A stretch of 64,000 bases of DNA from assembly GCA_907164885.2 (NCBI GenBank), contig OU015491.1, positions 112,281,194 through 112,345,193 of the forward strand. The letters run 5' to 3'. This stretch comes from Dolomedes plantarius (lineage: Eukaryota; Arthropoda; Arachnida; Araneae; Dolomedidae). Below are positions 11,154 to 22,590 of the stretch, in pieces; positions within the stretch are counted from its first letter, which is position 1, and each line of letters starts with the position of its first letter. The position numbers and the translations under genes were made by a program. A model generated the notes under the pieces. It was not told the DNA's origin and searched no databases. It saw nothing but the letters and a program-made list of their open reading frames with translations.

Positions 11154-12263
11154 AGGCTGTTCGCACATATTTTAGATGAATTTGGTAAGCGGTAATAAAA
11201 AATATTTTGCTGCAAAAAAAATAATTGCAATTGTACTATGTTTTTAAAAGTCAAAATTATCGTCTGCGGCTTGAAATTTTTGTTTTTATTCAAAATGGCG
11301 TTTTTAACAAAGCAGTGGTTCGAAGGCTACATTTATGCTCTTTCAGAAGAGAAATATGCATACTCCGTTATCCAAAAACGATGTGAGAGTCATGGTTTTG
11401 TGATATCTAAAGCGTCGATAGGTAATATCGTCAACAAGAAAGGAAAAAACATCAAATTGGAGCCTCAAGTGGGACAAAAATTCCAAACAAGTATCCAAGG
11501 AAAAAACGGACATCTTCGACTATTGCAAAGGTACGTTGTTTAATGTTAAAAGAAAATCCCCCTAGTCAAAGGACAGTTGCAAAAGCATTAAAATGCTCGG
11601 TGTCCACTGTAAATAAAATGATAAACGTTGATTTAAATCTTAAGAAAGAGAAAAAACGCAATGTGCATCGTCTTAATCCAAATCATATAACTTAACGCGG
11701 GAAACGCTGCAGAATTCTATATGAGAAACACTTATCCAAAGAAAAATGGAAAACAATTGTCACAATAGATGAATCATGGGTGTATTTAAATGATTGCAAC
11801 AAAAAAAGAGCCATTTATTATCATAAAAGAGGAGAAAAAAATTTAAGTACATGGTTCAAAGAATCGAAAGAAAGTTTTTCTAAGGGATTCATGATTGTTG
11901 CTGATTTTTCTTATAATGGCAAGTTAAAAATAAAGAGAGTGGAAAAAATGTCACCGCTTCACCGATATCCCTACTAAATCTCCCGATGTATCACCTATGG
12001 ATTTTTGTGCTTTCGGACTTTTAAAATCTGCATTATCCAAACGTCGTCCCGAAACCCTTACAGGACTCTGGAAAGCTGTTCAGGAGGAATGGGATAGAAT
12101 ACCTCTTCTGACACTTCAAAAGGCATTATTATCCTGGAAATTGCGGTGTCGAAAGACAGTTCAGAATAAGGGATGTCAAATAGAACATTTAAAACACAAG
12201 AATTTTATGTAATTTATTTTTGTGAATACAATATACATCGTCTAAAAATTGTGTGAACAGCCT
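11154..12263 (+). mobile_element. Mariner-like transposon, internally deleted
   Basis: Inverted termini AGGCTGTTCGCACA (11154) and AGGCTGTTCACACA (complement ending 12263) continue as near matches up to TTTTAGA. The right end abuts TA repeats. The element lies 9 bp from the end of the neighbouring Tc1 element. Its transposase frame is frameshifted and has lost the part holding the second catalytic residue. Confidence 0.8.
11295..12212 (+). pseudogene. Mariner-like transposase, frameshifted, middle deleted
   Basis: The likely start is ATG 11295 (MAFLTKQWFEGYIYALSEE). An N-terminal helix-turn-helix is followed, in a second frame from about 11541, by a second DNA-binding helix (SQRTVAKALKCSVSTVNKM). 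The first catalytic acid lies in TIDESWVYLNDC near 11768. Sequence then runs through SKGFMIVADFSYNGKLKIKRV and jumps, around 11945-11970, straight to SPDVSPMDFCAFGLLK and the C-terminus ending KHKNFM at 12212. The block that should carry the second aspartate (usually HQDxAxxHT in this group) is missing. The SPM-D signature suggests a DDD-type mariner relative rather than Tc1. At least one stop (TAA near 11694) and two frame changes add to the damage. Confidence 0.75.
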
Positions 12264-12424
12264 ATATATATATATAGTTTACAAATGTAAATTACTTAAT
12301 AGGAAACAAAAATGAGTAAATAAATTTTAGGCGCTAAGCTGCGCACAAAAATATTTACGATATATAGATCATCTTAATTTTATTCAGCATTTTTTAATCA
12401 TCATTTAGTCATCTTAATTTTAAA

Positions 12425-12445
12425 TCTCTCTCTCTCTCTCTGTAT

Positions 12446-12498
<53 letters not shown>
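12425..12498. repeat. (CT)n then (TA)n microsatellite
   Basis: About 16 bases of CT repeat are followed by about 55 bases of TA repeat that run up to the left end of the MITE. Confidence 0.95.
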
Positions 12499-12501
<3 letters not shown>

Positions 12502-13061
12502 TCGAACCTCCATATATCGAAGTAGCAAATTACCGGAAAAAAATTCGATATATAGAAATTTCGATATATAGAATTGACGTATACGAAACTCCATTTCTAA
12601 TTTATATGCGAATCGCATTAAATGAAAGTTAATAACTAAAAAATGAATTAATATGAAATATTTATTGAGTACTATATACCTTTAAAAAAACAATAATCCA
12701 GACAGTGGTTACAATGATCACACTTACATTCTTTAAAAAAAAACTACGAATATCTTGCTGAACAGCCAGTTTTGCGAAAAGTTCAAAGAAATGTTCGTAT
12801 TTATTCAGTCCACCAAATACTTAATCAGGGACATTTTCCGCGAATTGAAGTCCACGATATATTGTTTCAAATGCCAAAAATTGGGAGATTTTATTCTAAA
12901 GTGGAATAAAATCTCCCAATTTCTCTTGAAAAAAATTTCGATATATAGAGATTTTTTCGATATATAGAAACAATTTTTCTATGGAATGAACATGGAGATT
13001 TGCTAAGAGTTCGATATATAGAAAATTTCGATATGTGGAAGTTCGATATATGGAGGTTCGA

Positions 13062-13064
<3 letters not shown>
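12499..13064. mobile_element. Pogo/Tigger-type MITE (566 bp)
   Basis: The perfect inverted termini CAGTCGAACCTCCATATAT / ATATATGGAGGTTCGACTG are bordered by TA on both sides. CAGT-start termini with CGAACCTC and TA targets are typical of pogo/Tigger elements. Inside, the sequence TTCGATATATAGAAA recurs several times near both ends. There is no coding capacity. Both flanks are long (TA)n tracts, so it inserted into, or later nucleated, a TA microsatellite. Confidence 0.8.
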
Positions 13065-13148
<84 letters not shown>

Positions 13149-13271
13149 CACATATATATGCACATATATATACGCATATATATACACATATATATACACA
13201 CATATATATATATGCATATATATATACATATATATTATATATGTATATATTTATATATATATGTGTATATA
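13065..13271. repeat. (TA)n microsatellite with TATACA variants
   Basis: About 200 bases of TA repeat, in the second half with CATATA and GCATATA variants. The open frames here are periodic (YI)n readings and are not genes. Confidence 0.98.
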
Positions 13272-13553
13272 TGTGATATTGGAAGAAAGCTGTGGCAGCG
13301 GTGAGTGTCGAATCAGAAGCGTTCCCGCCTGACGGAGATCTTCTGCGTGCTACGCGGAAGCTATGACAACCGAGAGAGAAAAAGCCGCCACGAGAGAAAG
13401 AGGTTATGTAGCAGACGGCTACCAAAAAACGGAAAAAATCATGTTCTTTATATGTTAATTGTACCTTTTCTCTGTCCTGTGACCTGTCAAGAAATAAATT
13501 CGTGTTAGTGTGAACCGGTGTGTTCAATTTAGAACGACGGACACCAATTTACA
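13272..13553 (+). repeat. 5' LTR of gypsy-like element
   Basis: It starts TGTGATATTGG and ends CCAATTTACA, and contains AAGAAATAAATTCGTG as a likely poly(A) region. A possible primer site TGGACTCGGCCGC starts 2 bases after it, but I cannot assign a tRNA. Confidence 0.92.
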
Positions 13554-13909
13554 TGTGGACTCGGCCGCTGCATTTTTCTCAAAGTGCGTTCTGGGCCTCC
13601 ATTCCCTATCCCCTAGCAAGCCAGCCTACGACGTTCCTACCGGCCTGGAATACTTTTACTCCTATACGACGAACCGGTGAGTTTAATTTAATTTGTCAAA
13701 TGAAGATTTTTAAATGATTTGTCAAATGATGATTTTTACGATCATCTATTTGTTGTTACTGAGGATGAACAATTGAAATTAAATCTCCCAGAAGTAACAT
13801 TCCAGAACAAAACAATTGTTCTACGGTACGATGTATTATTGAAATATATACTTTTCTGGTATAGTTTTCTTACAGGTATTTGACTTTAATTGTACTGCAT
13901 TGGTATAAT

Positions 13910-14103
13910 ATTTAAGAACAGAAATTATATTTTTCTAAGAAATGTGTGCATTTTCAATTCCAATACAAGAAGTGTTTCGATTTTGTTTTTGAAGATATAT
14001 GAGCATATTTAAGAAAAGAAAGTATCTTTTTCTGATGAATGTGTGCATTTTCAGTTCCGATACAAGAAGTGTTTTGTTTTTGTTTTTGAAGATATATTAG
14101 CAT
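13910..14103 (+). repeat. 97-bp tandem duplication in the element leader
   Basis: Two adjacent 97-base units (13910-14006 and 14007-14103) share ATTTAAGAA... GTGTGCATTTTC...ATACAAGAAGTGTTT...GAAGATATAT with a few differences. They lie just before the Gag start and may affect leader function or be a neutral duplication. Confidence 0.85.
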
Positions 14104-14132
14104 ATTTATATTTTGTGCTGTTTACTTCCAAT

Positions 14133-15282
14133 ATGAGTACTCTAAATGATATTCCGCATATTTCGAAAGCCCTTAAATCAGGGTCAACAAAGGCAATAAG
14201 ATTATTACATAAGTTTATATTTGAAAACGATGCTGCGAGAGACAATCGTAAAGAACTCCGCATTTTTTCTGGTTTCACTAAACCTTTTCATGTCAATTAC
14301 GAACGGGATAAAAGACTTAAAACATTTTCCAGCACCGATTTAATTTGTATTACGAATTTTCTACATCTTGATTGTTCTACAGACCCAGCTCAGAGCTGTG
14401 AAACTATATTCAATGCTTTAAATAACTTTGCATTATTCCCCCCCCCCTGTGCTCTCGGATACGAGTGAAACGGAAAGTGATTCACACGACGCCAACAGAA
14501 GCTCTACGGATTTGGCGACTAGCCAGGTGCCAGTTCAAAGTTCATTTCTAATCGCAGCTTCACATTCTAACATAAACAACTCTTTCGGGCACAGACAGAT
14601 AAATCCTTTTTTGTCTGATGTTGATTCGCAGTGCTTTCCAGTTACAAACAGTGGAATACATTTACCGTTACGTGACCTTGCAGAGTGCATTAAGAATTTT
14701 AACGGTTCGTCTGATTCTTACAGCGTTGAAATTTTCATACATGATTTAGAAGAACTTTTTGATCTTAATGGCATCACAAATGACGTCCACAAAATTGTGT
14801 TTGCGAAAAAATGTTTAGCTGGTTCCGCAAAAACATTTATGCATACGGTGTTGCTGCAAAGGCGGTTAAAACCCAATGAATACTTACACGACAACTTCAT
14901 AGCTATGCGAGAAATCGGTTCAAGAGGTCAAATTGACATTTCTACAATTTTTGATTATGTTATCAACGGTATTCCCGATTCTACATCTATTAAAATTTTG
15001 TTATATGGTGTTAAATCTGTTCCAGAATTCAAAGAAAAATTAACAGTTTATCAGAAATTTCTTTCAACGTCCAAATTAAGTAAACCTTCTAAGGATATTA
15101 AATTCACATATGATAATCGTCAACGAAATTATACCTACGATAGAAAACTCCCTAATAATTCTCCAAAATCCCCCGTTTGCTATAATTGCGGTTCCAAGAG
15201 CCACAAAAGTTCCAGTTGTCAGCATACAACACCAAAATGTTTTACGTGCATTTCTTTTGGACATTTATCCTCAACTTCCTAG
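14133..15282 (+). pseudogene. gag: Gypsy-like Gag with one frameshift
   Basis: The likely start is ATG 14133 (MSTLNDIPHISKALKSGS). After about 100 codons the frame changes at a run of ten C residues (14438-14447), a typical slippage lesion. The rest runs in the new frame to TAG 15280-15282. The retrotransposon Gag core is recognisable at IKNFNGSSDSYSVEIFIHDL through NEYLHDNFIAMREIG and GRGQ-like turns. Two zinc knuckles end it: CYNCGSKSHKSSSC complete, and CFTCISFGH, which is interrupted by the TAG. The same frame continues past the TAG into protease, so the stop is a point lesion in what was a Gag-Pol fusion. Gag of this type packages the element RNA into particles. Confidence 0.82.
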
Positions 15283-16638
15283 CAGCGCGTTGGACAGACA
15301 ATCCCAGAAAATTCTTCGGAAACTATTCCATCTAGTGACGCCTTACATGTTCCTACACCAACTAATTATATGTCTTATCTAATAAAGATAAACAATGTTG
15401 ATCTTCATGAGCTTCACGATTCAGGTAGCGAAGCTACAATGATTACTAACCAAACCCACCAACTCAAAAATTTGCAGAGTCAGTTGAAAGATTTTCAGCG
15501 AGAAGTGGAAGAATCTCAGTTAGTTAAAGATTCACTGAATGCTCAAGCGAAAGAAGCTGAAAAGAAACAAAAAGCTTTGGAATCTGAACTGATTCACTTA
15601 AAAGACGTTTTAGCAATGTCTGAAAAGCAGAAAAGAAACTTAAATGAGGAGGTAGAAGATTTGAGGAATAAACTTCTTGATTATATGGATTCAACAGCTA
15701 CACAACAAGCTTTGCGAACTAAAATGGAGGAAGAACTCAATATTTTAAAGAGAAACTTGGAAGACGAAACTGCTGCACTCCAAAACCAGATTCGCAATTT
15801 GAAGCAGAAACATACAGTAACCACTGAAAAATTCAATGAACAGTTAGATTCAGTGCGAAAAGCTAAAATTGCTTTAGAGAAGACTAAGCACAATCTTGAA
15901 CGTGGACGTGAAAGTTTACAAGAGCAAGTATTTGAAGAAGTAGAAGCAAGGAAAAACTTAGAGAAAAAGTTAGCTATTGCCAAAATCCAGATTGCAGAAT
16001 ATAAAAAGCAAACTTAAGAGGAAGCAGATGCTTCTGCTCTGTTAGAAGAACAAAAGAAGTCGATGCTGCCAGATATTGGTATACTGCACCACAAATTAGA
16101 TTATACGCATATAGTTCACGAAAAACTGGATAAATCGAAGAAAAAATTACAATCAGAGGTTGAAGATCTTAACATCGAATTAGACAACCAAATTGAAGAA
16201 CTTGAAGACGAATTACAGTTAACTGATGATTCCAAATTACGTTTAGCAGTGAATATGCAAGAACTAAAGACTCAATTAGAAAAAGACTAGCCAGCTCGAG
16301 ATGAACAAAATGATGAAAAACGACTAGCTTTGATAAAGCAGGTTTCTGACCTAGAAGACGAGTTTTTCAACGTGACATTTCAAGCCACATATCACCTTCG
16401 CAACGACGCAAAAAACAACATTTTGAAACTACAAGAGCAGAACAAGCGATAGTATAACAAACGTCGTAAACATCCTGCGACCTATCATGAAGCAATTCAA
16501 CGTAACCAATTTGGTCTTTATGAAATCATGAAGATTCGACCACATAAAAGATATGACGTCCGAAAAGTTGGTCTGCACGATGGTCCCAACTTGACATCTA
16601 CAGCCGCTGATCAACTCAAAAGTTGGCCAAACACCTAG
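15283..16638 (+). pseudogene. Chimeric frame: protease start, myosin II tail, integrase C-terminus
   Basis: One reading frame, continuous with the second part of Gag, runs to TAG 16636-16638. It is cut by stops at 16015-16017, 16288-16290 and 16450-16452; the longest open piece is 15370-16017 (215 residues). It opens with retroviral-type protease sequence (LHDSGSEATMI, with the catalytic DSG). Near 15455 it turns into heptad-rich coiled coil matching non-muscle myosin II heavy chain (for example DSTATQQALR and SKLRLAVNMQELKTQLEKD). Near 16365 it becomes gypsy integrase C-terminus (NNILKLQEQNKR, RYDVRKVG, GPNLTSTAAD). All junctions preserve the frame. A translated product would have been a Gag-linked coiled coil; that is inference. 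Alternatives such as paramyosin fit less well. Confidence 0.85.
15455..16365 (+). other. Captured and shuffled non-muscle myosin II heavy-chain tail cDNA
   Basis: The sequence is intronless. Segment order relative to the myosin tail is not linear. The first part (SQLKDFQREVEESQ, AQAKEAEKKQKALESELIHL) matches a region near the C-terminal end of the rod. From about 15615 it matches an earlier mid-rod region (NEEVEDLRNKLLDYMDSTA, ALRTKMEEELNILKRNLED). It then jumps forward in steps through SLQEQVFEEVEARKNLEKKL, LDKSKKKLQSEVEDLNIEL and IEELEDELQLTDDSKLRL to ARDEQNDEKR. Such block jumps fit template switching during reverse transcription. The resemblance is to arthropod zipper-type myosin, judged from family knowledge only. 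Confidence 0.85.
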
Positions 16639-16931
16639 TGACTATACCTCCAGCTCCTTTACGATGACTTGGACTTGAACAATGGACATTCTATCATGAT
16701 CCTGAACTATTGTTAATGACTTTTTTTTCTTTTCTTTTTTCTTTGTTTTGTATAATGTTTCAGTAACGGCAAAGACTATGGCACCTTTGCTATACAACGA
16801 CGATAATGTAGCTTTAAGACGACCATGCCATGTTTTTGTTTTGTTTTCTCTCCTTTCTTGCTTTTTTTTTAGGTTTGGTTCCTTTGGTTTTCTTAGGCGA
16901 CAGGAGGACTTGTCGTGCCAGGATGCCCAAG

Positions 16932-17955
<1,024 letters not shown>

Positions 17956-18303
17956 CACCTCAATGTTAACCTATGGAGAAAATTTGTCCAAGTATTGCCA
18001 ACTTGTATTTAGAGATATTTTTCAAAATACTGTACTACGTAATAGAAAAAAGAAGCCTTGGGACATTTTTTCGCATTTTAAAAAAATCAATTAATATTTT
18101 AAAATTTAAATAATTAAAATTAAAAATTCTGGTATAGTGTGTTTTAAACGTTCATCCTTTGGTGGGAAAAATTAATAAAATGAATCCTGTTGCAAGGGGC
18201 AGAAATGGTCAGGCTATCTGGAAATGCCTTTTTTATTTGATTATCAGCATTTATGTAGATATAAATAGTAAACATATTTTCTCTGTAGGTTAACATTGAG
18301 GTG
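17956..18303. repeat. Inverted repeat pair, possible MITE
   Basis: CACCTCAATGTTAACCTAT at 17956 is inverted at 18285-18303 as the near complement (one base differs), and the match extends inward through GGAGAAAA / TTTTCTC. About 290 AT-rich bases separate the arms. There is no clear target duplication. A SINE starts immediately to the right. Confidence 0.5.
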
Positions 18304-18339
18304 AGCGAATCCAGTAGGATTAGTGCATAGCAGCCTTAA

Positions 18340-18704
18340 GGCATAAAAGGGCTCGAGGTAGCCTAATACCGTTGGGCGTTGGGATTCGGAATGGGGTTGA
18401 TCAGTTCGAATCCCGACAAACATCAATAACGCCGGTTATAAGCACGTTAAATACGTAGATCGGAAAGTCCTTCCATGAGGTCAATGGGGGGGGGGGAGGG
18501 CAAAACCTTCAAATGCTGACCCGAGAAGTGTTCCGTAATAATTCAGGTGATCCCTGGCAAAAGTCGGACTACGACCCTTGAGGCTCAATTGTGAAATGGA
18601 GACTGTGATTTTGTGTTATTTCCTCTGGCCTCAGAGGAGACCTGGTCCAACTTATTCCGTCCAAGAGGGCAGAAGAGACAACAGCAACAACAACAAGTGA
18701 CAAA
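18340..18704 (+). repeat. tRNA-derived SINE with CAA-type tail
   Basis: A box A-like TAGCCTAATACCGTTGGG (about 18360) and a box B GTTCGAATCCC (about 18390) form a tRNA-like head. The unique body, with a G-run near 18486-18497, ends in ACAACAGCAACAACAACAAG. The tail and body layout match a SINE copy. It has no acceptor-stem pairing, so it is not a working tRNA gene. Confidence 0.65.
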
Positions 18705-19037
18705 AAAATATGAATATATATTTTTAAACCCTAAGGACCTTAGTCTGAAACTTTCCCAATGCTTGGAAGTGGATATTTTAAAATAGCATTACTGATTCAG
18801 CAGATATATCATAAACTCTATTAAATTTAAATATGGAATTTGCATTTGTTTTTAAGAAGTTGGCCAATCATTTAATTATATTTTGAATTAAGCAAGATAT
18901 AAAAAAGCATATGTGACGAATTAATGTGCGTGTGTCAAAAATATATAATTTGGACTCCCATCCCACGTAAATAGTTTCCAAGATTGATATGGATGGAAAA
19001 ATAAAACTATAAACTTCTTTTTGATTATTATGAAAAT

Positions 19038-19075
<38 letters not shown>

Positions 19076-19096
19076 CTGATGTAGGTAGACGTTTTA
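18705..19096. other. AT-rich DNA with a short (TA)n tract
   Basis: Contains a (TA)n run at about 19040-19073. No gene is seen. Confidence 0.6.
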
Positions 19097-19629
19097 CAGT
19101 GTGACAATTATTGAGCCATATGAAAAAAAACTTGATAACTTTTGAACCATTGGCGAAATTTGGTGAAAACTTGGCGATTGAATACAAGACATGTTGGGAT
19201 TTTTTTGAGTATGCGCAATCGTATTGTTGTTGTTCATTTTTCGTTGAAAATGTCGAAATACAGCGTTTGTGAGAGAATGGGAATCGCTTTTTCGACATAT
19301 TCTCCTGATCTTAAGCCTTGTAACTCATTTTTGTGGGGCAATATTAAAGAGAAAGTTTACGCAAATAATCACGAAACCATCGCTGAGCTCAAAACAGCCA
19401 TTTAGAAGGTCATCGAAAGCATCGATGTCTCGACACTTCAGCGAGTTTTGCAGAATTTTGCACTTATTACTGAGCCCCATTATAGCCATTGATGAGAAAC
19501 ATATCGAACATGTCATAAACTAAATCAGATTATCTGTAGTTACTTTCAAAATTTGAATAAAATTTTTGGATTCACTAGTTTTTTTAAATTTGATTTTTTA
19601 TTTGATATAGCTCATTAATTGTCACCCTG
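19097..19629 (+). mobile_element. Mariner-like transposon, internally deleted (533 bp)
   Basis: The inverted termini CAGTGTGACAATTATTGAGC and CAGGGTGACAATTAATGAGC (complement of the right end) are flanked by TA on both sides (19095-19096, 19630-19631). Only the two ends of the transposase gene remain. Confidence 0.85.
19250..19523 (+). pseudogene. Mariner-like transposase remnant: N-terminus joined to C-terminus
   Basis: ATG 19250 opens MSKYSVCERM. About 14 codons later the sequence is already at TYSPDLKPCNSFLWGNIKEK, the block with the third catalytic residue; the usual SPDLxPCDFFLW has become PCN, so that acid is lost as well. A stop (TAG 19403-19405) and a frame change separate it from the C-terminal end VIESIDVSTLQRVLQNFAL ... 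HIEHVIN (TAA 19521-19523). The whole catalytic core between the N-terminus and the third motif is missing. The termini are well kept, so the copy could have been moved in trans by a full element. Confidence 0.75.
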
Positions 19630-21374
19630 TACATACCTTCAACTACTACGTTTCACCTTCTACAGAGAACTTTCCTTGTATTTTCATAAGCAGAGTTTTA
19701 TTGCTTACTTCTTATTAAACGGCCTCTTTTCAGCTTTCGACGAGGAGAATAAATTATATGAAAATTGCAAAATACGTCTAATGGTAAAAAACTGTTATCA
19801 AATATTATACCGAATATTTCTTTTGAACTTAAATTTCATTAAAGGCAATATATGCCTAACGAATTATGCATTCTGAATTCCATAAGTAAAGTTCATATTA
19901 ACTGTCATAATCAGCCCTTTGCGTATGATAGAAACATTGGAATGGCTTCACTCGAATTTTTAGCGAACTAAGCATTAATAAAACATCGCTGTAACCGTTA
20001 AACGTAAACGCAGCTGTTGCTTTCAAGACTTTGGAGAGAGAAAACCTTTTGACAACTTGAAATCTTACTCATCTGTAACAATAGCCTTATTATTATGTCC
20101 AGTATATGTCTCTCAACTTGTCAGCATTCTGAAGCTCGCGTGATATTCAAAGTCCAGAACAAAGACACGCAAATTTGGCACTTATTTTCGAAGCAATCCA
20201 CATCCATTTGAATATTTCATATACGTCAGAAAGATATGTAAAAAGATTTAAATTATAAAGTTTCACTTAAAAACTTTCAAGTAACGATCGTTTGAATTTG
20301 AATTATTTAAACAATTCAATGTACATGCAGATTATGCAGTAGACGTTCAATAACATATAAATACGTTCATAATTCAGAGAATTTTTTTAAACAAAACACA
20401 TTACGAAAATGAAAGATTTCCAGTAATATTTTTATTACTGGGAAATATAAAAGAGTATTATTTAAAAATTTAAAAGAGCATTACTTAAAAATATAAAAGA
20501 GTTTTTTAATAACAAGTTTCCCTCTGGCATTGTAGTGCGAATATGAAACCTTTTATCTTAAGATATAAAGGAATGTTATTATAAATTTCGAAATGAAAAA
20601 AAATTATTTTTGACATTTAGGTTTAACATATCCAATTTCTAGAGCCCATGCAGCCTGAGAGCAAAAGGATCAAACGAGATTCCTTATGGCATACATGCGT
20701 TTGGAGGAAAAACTCATATTCTCTATAACAATGCATTTATTCTTACTTATAACACGGAATGATCCGGTAACACGGAGAATAAAATATCTGCTAGAACGTA
20801 TTATGATTGGAACAGCAATGTGCTATCATATGTTACACCTTAAGCAATAGATTTTTTTTGCAGTTATATTACGAATATAATTGTAAATGTAAGTATGCAT
20901 GTATGTAACGTAAATACCATGTTCGTCAGTTCATATTTTCAAAACTATACTTTATCCTGTGATTTTGTGTTATTTTTTTAATTCCACTAAACTCATTATA
21001 ATCTGTGAAGAGATAATCTGTATTTCGGATAATTCATGCTTCGCCTAACAAAGGCTGTAGCAATATTATACATAATGTTCACATGTACTTAAACAAAGGA
21101 ATATAGCCGATATTGTCCGAAAAATGTGAAGCTTTAGTATTAATTCGATTCAAATCCCCAGTGTATTCCCTAGATGGTTATTTAATATCTCCAAGCATTT
21201 TTTCTTTATGGAACACATGGTCATGCTTCCAAACTATCGGTGATTCGTGCACATCATACTGGGGGGATGGCCGAATGGACACCCACAGTTCAGATAGTAA
21301 TAAAAAATGAGCAAAACAATTTAAATAAGAAATGTTTATATTTTTAAAAAGTACGAACTTTATAGTTTCATCCT
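19630..21374. other. AT-rich DNA, no gene recognised
   Basis: No family resemblance in any frame. Near 21150 GATTCAAATCCCC and near 21264 GATGGCCGAATGG resemble box B and box A of tRNA-type promoters, but their order and spacing do not make a SINE that I can defend. Confidence 0.5.
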
Positions 21375-21759
21375 CTAGGTTTTGAATATAACGTCACTCG
21401 GGTGCCGTCCGTTATCTGTTATGCACTGCCAAAGTCGTTCTCTATAGTTTTCCATCACACTTTTTATCATCTTTGGGAGGAATGGTGGCAACTTCCTCTC
21501 GAATGGCGGATTTATACACTCTTTGTATATTTATAGGCGTTCTAATGTCCCGAAGACGAACACTTGGTTTCTCGTTAATGAAGATCCACTTGCTTCACGT
21601 TTGAAACCCATCGTAGGGCTGTTTTTCGATCCTGAACGGCATCAGTTGTCTATAGCCCGAAGCGTGCTATATTTGCCCTCTTTGCCGAGGTTACAGAATC
21701 GGTTTTTCTTTAAAGAATGTCTCCAAAACGAAACTACGTTGTTCACCGGAGCAACCCAT
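21375..21759 (-). pseudogene. Mariner-like transposase remnant, core deleted
   Basis: On the minus strand, ATG 21759 opens MGCSGEQRSFVLETFFKEK, an N-terminus typical of mariner-like transposases (xxEQRxFxVExFF). After damaged sequence comes RLRDIRTPINIQRV, the helix-turn-helix linker (RTPENIQRV in relatives). Right after it sits the extreme C-terminus, IREEVATIPPKMIKSVMENY ... GRHPSDVIFKT, ending at TAG 21375-21377. The three catalytic motifs between them are gone, and frameshifts separate the parts. I could not define inverted termini. Confidence 0.7.
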
Positions 21760-22084
21760 GGTGTCTACTGACAATTGCCCAAAATGTTGCCATCTCTCGC
21801 GCCTCTCTACCCCCATTACTCCCTTACGAGTGATTTTCAGAAATGTAAGAGTCCGTTCTACCGCACCCTGGAGAAGATATATTATTCTCACCCTATTTAA
21901 ATATTATGCACAATAAGGAAATAAGGGGAAAATATATTCTCTATACAGATAGATGTCATTATTATTTGTTTAGTCTAATGCGAAGGCACTTGTCGTTAGA
22001 CATTCATCTTTTGTTATTCACCGCTATTTCACTGGCTACTTTATTATGGAAGCAACTTATAGGTGGGGCAGCATTGCTCCCTAT

Positions 22085-22195
22085 GAGGGGATGACACGGA
22101 AACAACCAAGCCTTTTTCGAAATTTGAACCCAAGCCCACTGCGTAGTAGCTCAGAACTCTAACCACTACACCATGTGGGCGGCATAGCTGAAATT
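22085..22195 (-). repeat. tRNA-like SINE head
   Basis: Read on the minus strand, TGGTGTAGTGGTTAGAG (box A) and GGGTTCAAATTTC (box B) lie about 30 bases apart, as in a tRNA. There is no closing acceptor stem. It is probably the start of a SINE pointing left. Confidence 0.5.
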
Positions 22196-22259
22196 ATAAC
22201 TGTAGTTGTCTATAGATATGCCGGTGTCTGTGTCATATATTGAACTGTATTCTAAACAT

Positions 22260-22590
22260 AACTGTCTTGTATGGTCTTCATTCGCCATCCCCCCCGTGCA
22301 CCACTGGTACCAGGGTAATCGCCCCGGTGGTTCTCTGTCCCTCTGGTGCAGCAGACAGGAGCAAACGACAATAACCCGCTTTCGTAGTGTCCACCTTAGA
22401 ACATTGAATTATAACATCAAAAAGAAGTGTTTCCAACTTTTACAAAATGTTCCAAATGCCAAGTCACTCCGGATCATATCCTTGTGTGCATGGGACTTGA
22501 AAAGGAAGATCTTCTGGAGCGGCCAATGTGGACCTAATCTAGCTCTGCTGTGTGACAGGGATCAGCAACAACAACAACAACATAACCGTA
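22260..22590 (+). repeat. SINE 3' part with (CAA)n tail
   Basis: GC-richer sequence (CCCTCTGGTGCAGCAGACAGG region) ends GGATCAGCAACAACAACAAC. The tail type is the same as in the SINE at 18340-18704. The left boundary is uncertain. Confidence 0.45.

Noticed and set aside
12891..13527. Long open frames on both strands with (YI)n composition (also at 17181-17393 and 44636-45117)
   Set aside because: They are translations of (TA)n microsatellites, open in most frames by composition, with no non-repetitive domain.
13272..13553. Solo LTR interpretation of the 5' LTR
   Set aside because: A partner LTR in the same orientation is at 16932-17214 with Gag coding between them.
15370..16290. Functional host myosin gene
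   Set aside because: It is intronless, shuffled, carries stops, lacks the motor and most of the rod, and sits between LTRs fused to Gag and integrase pieces.
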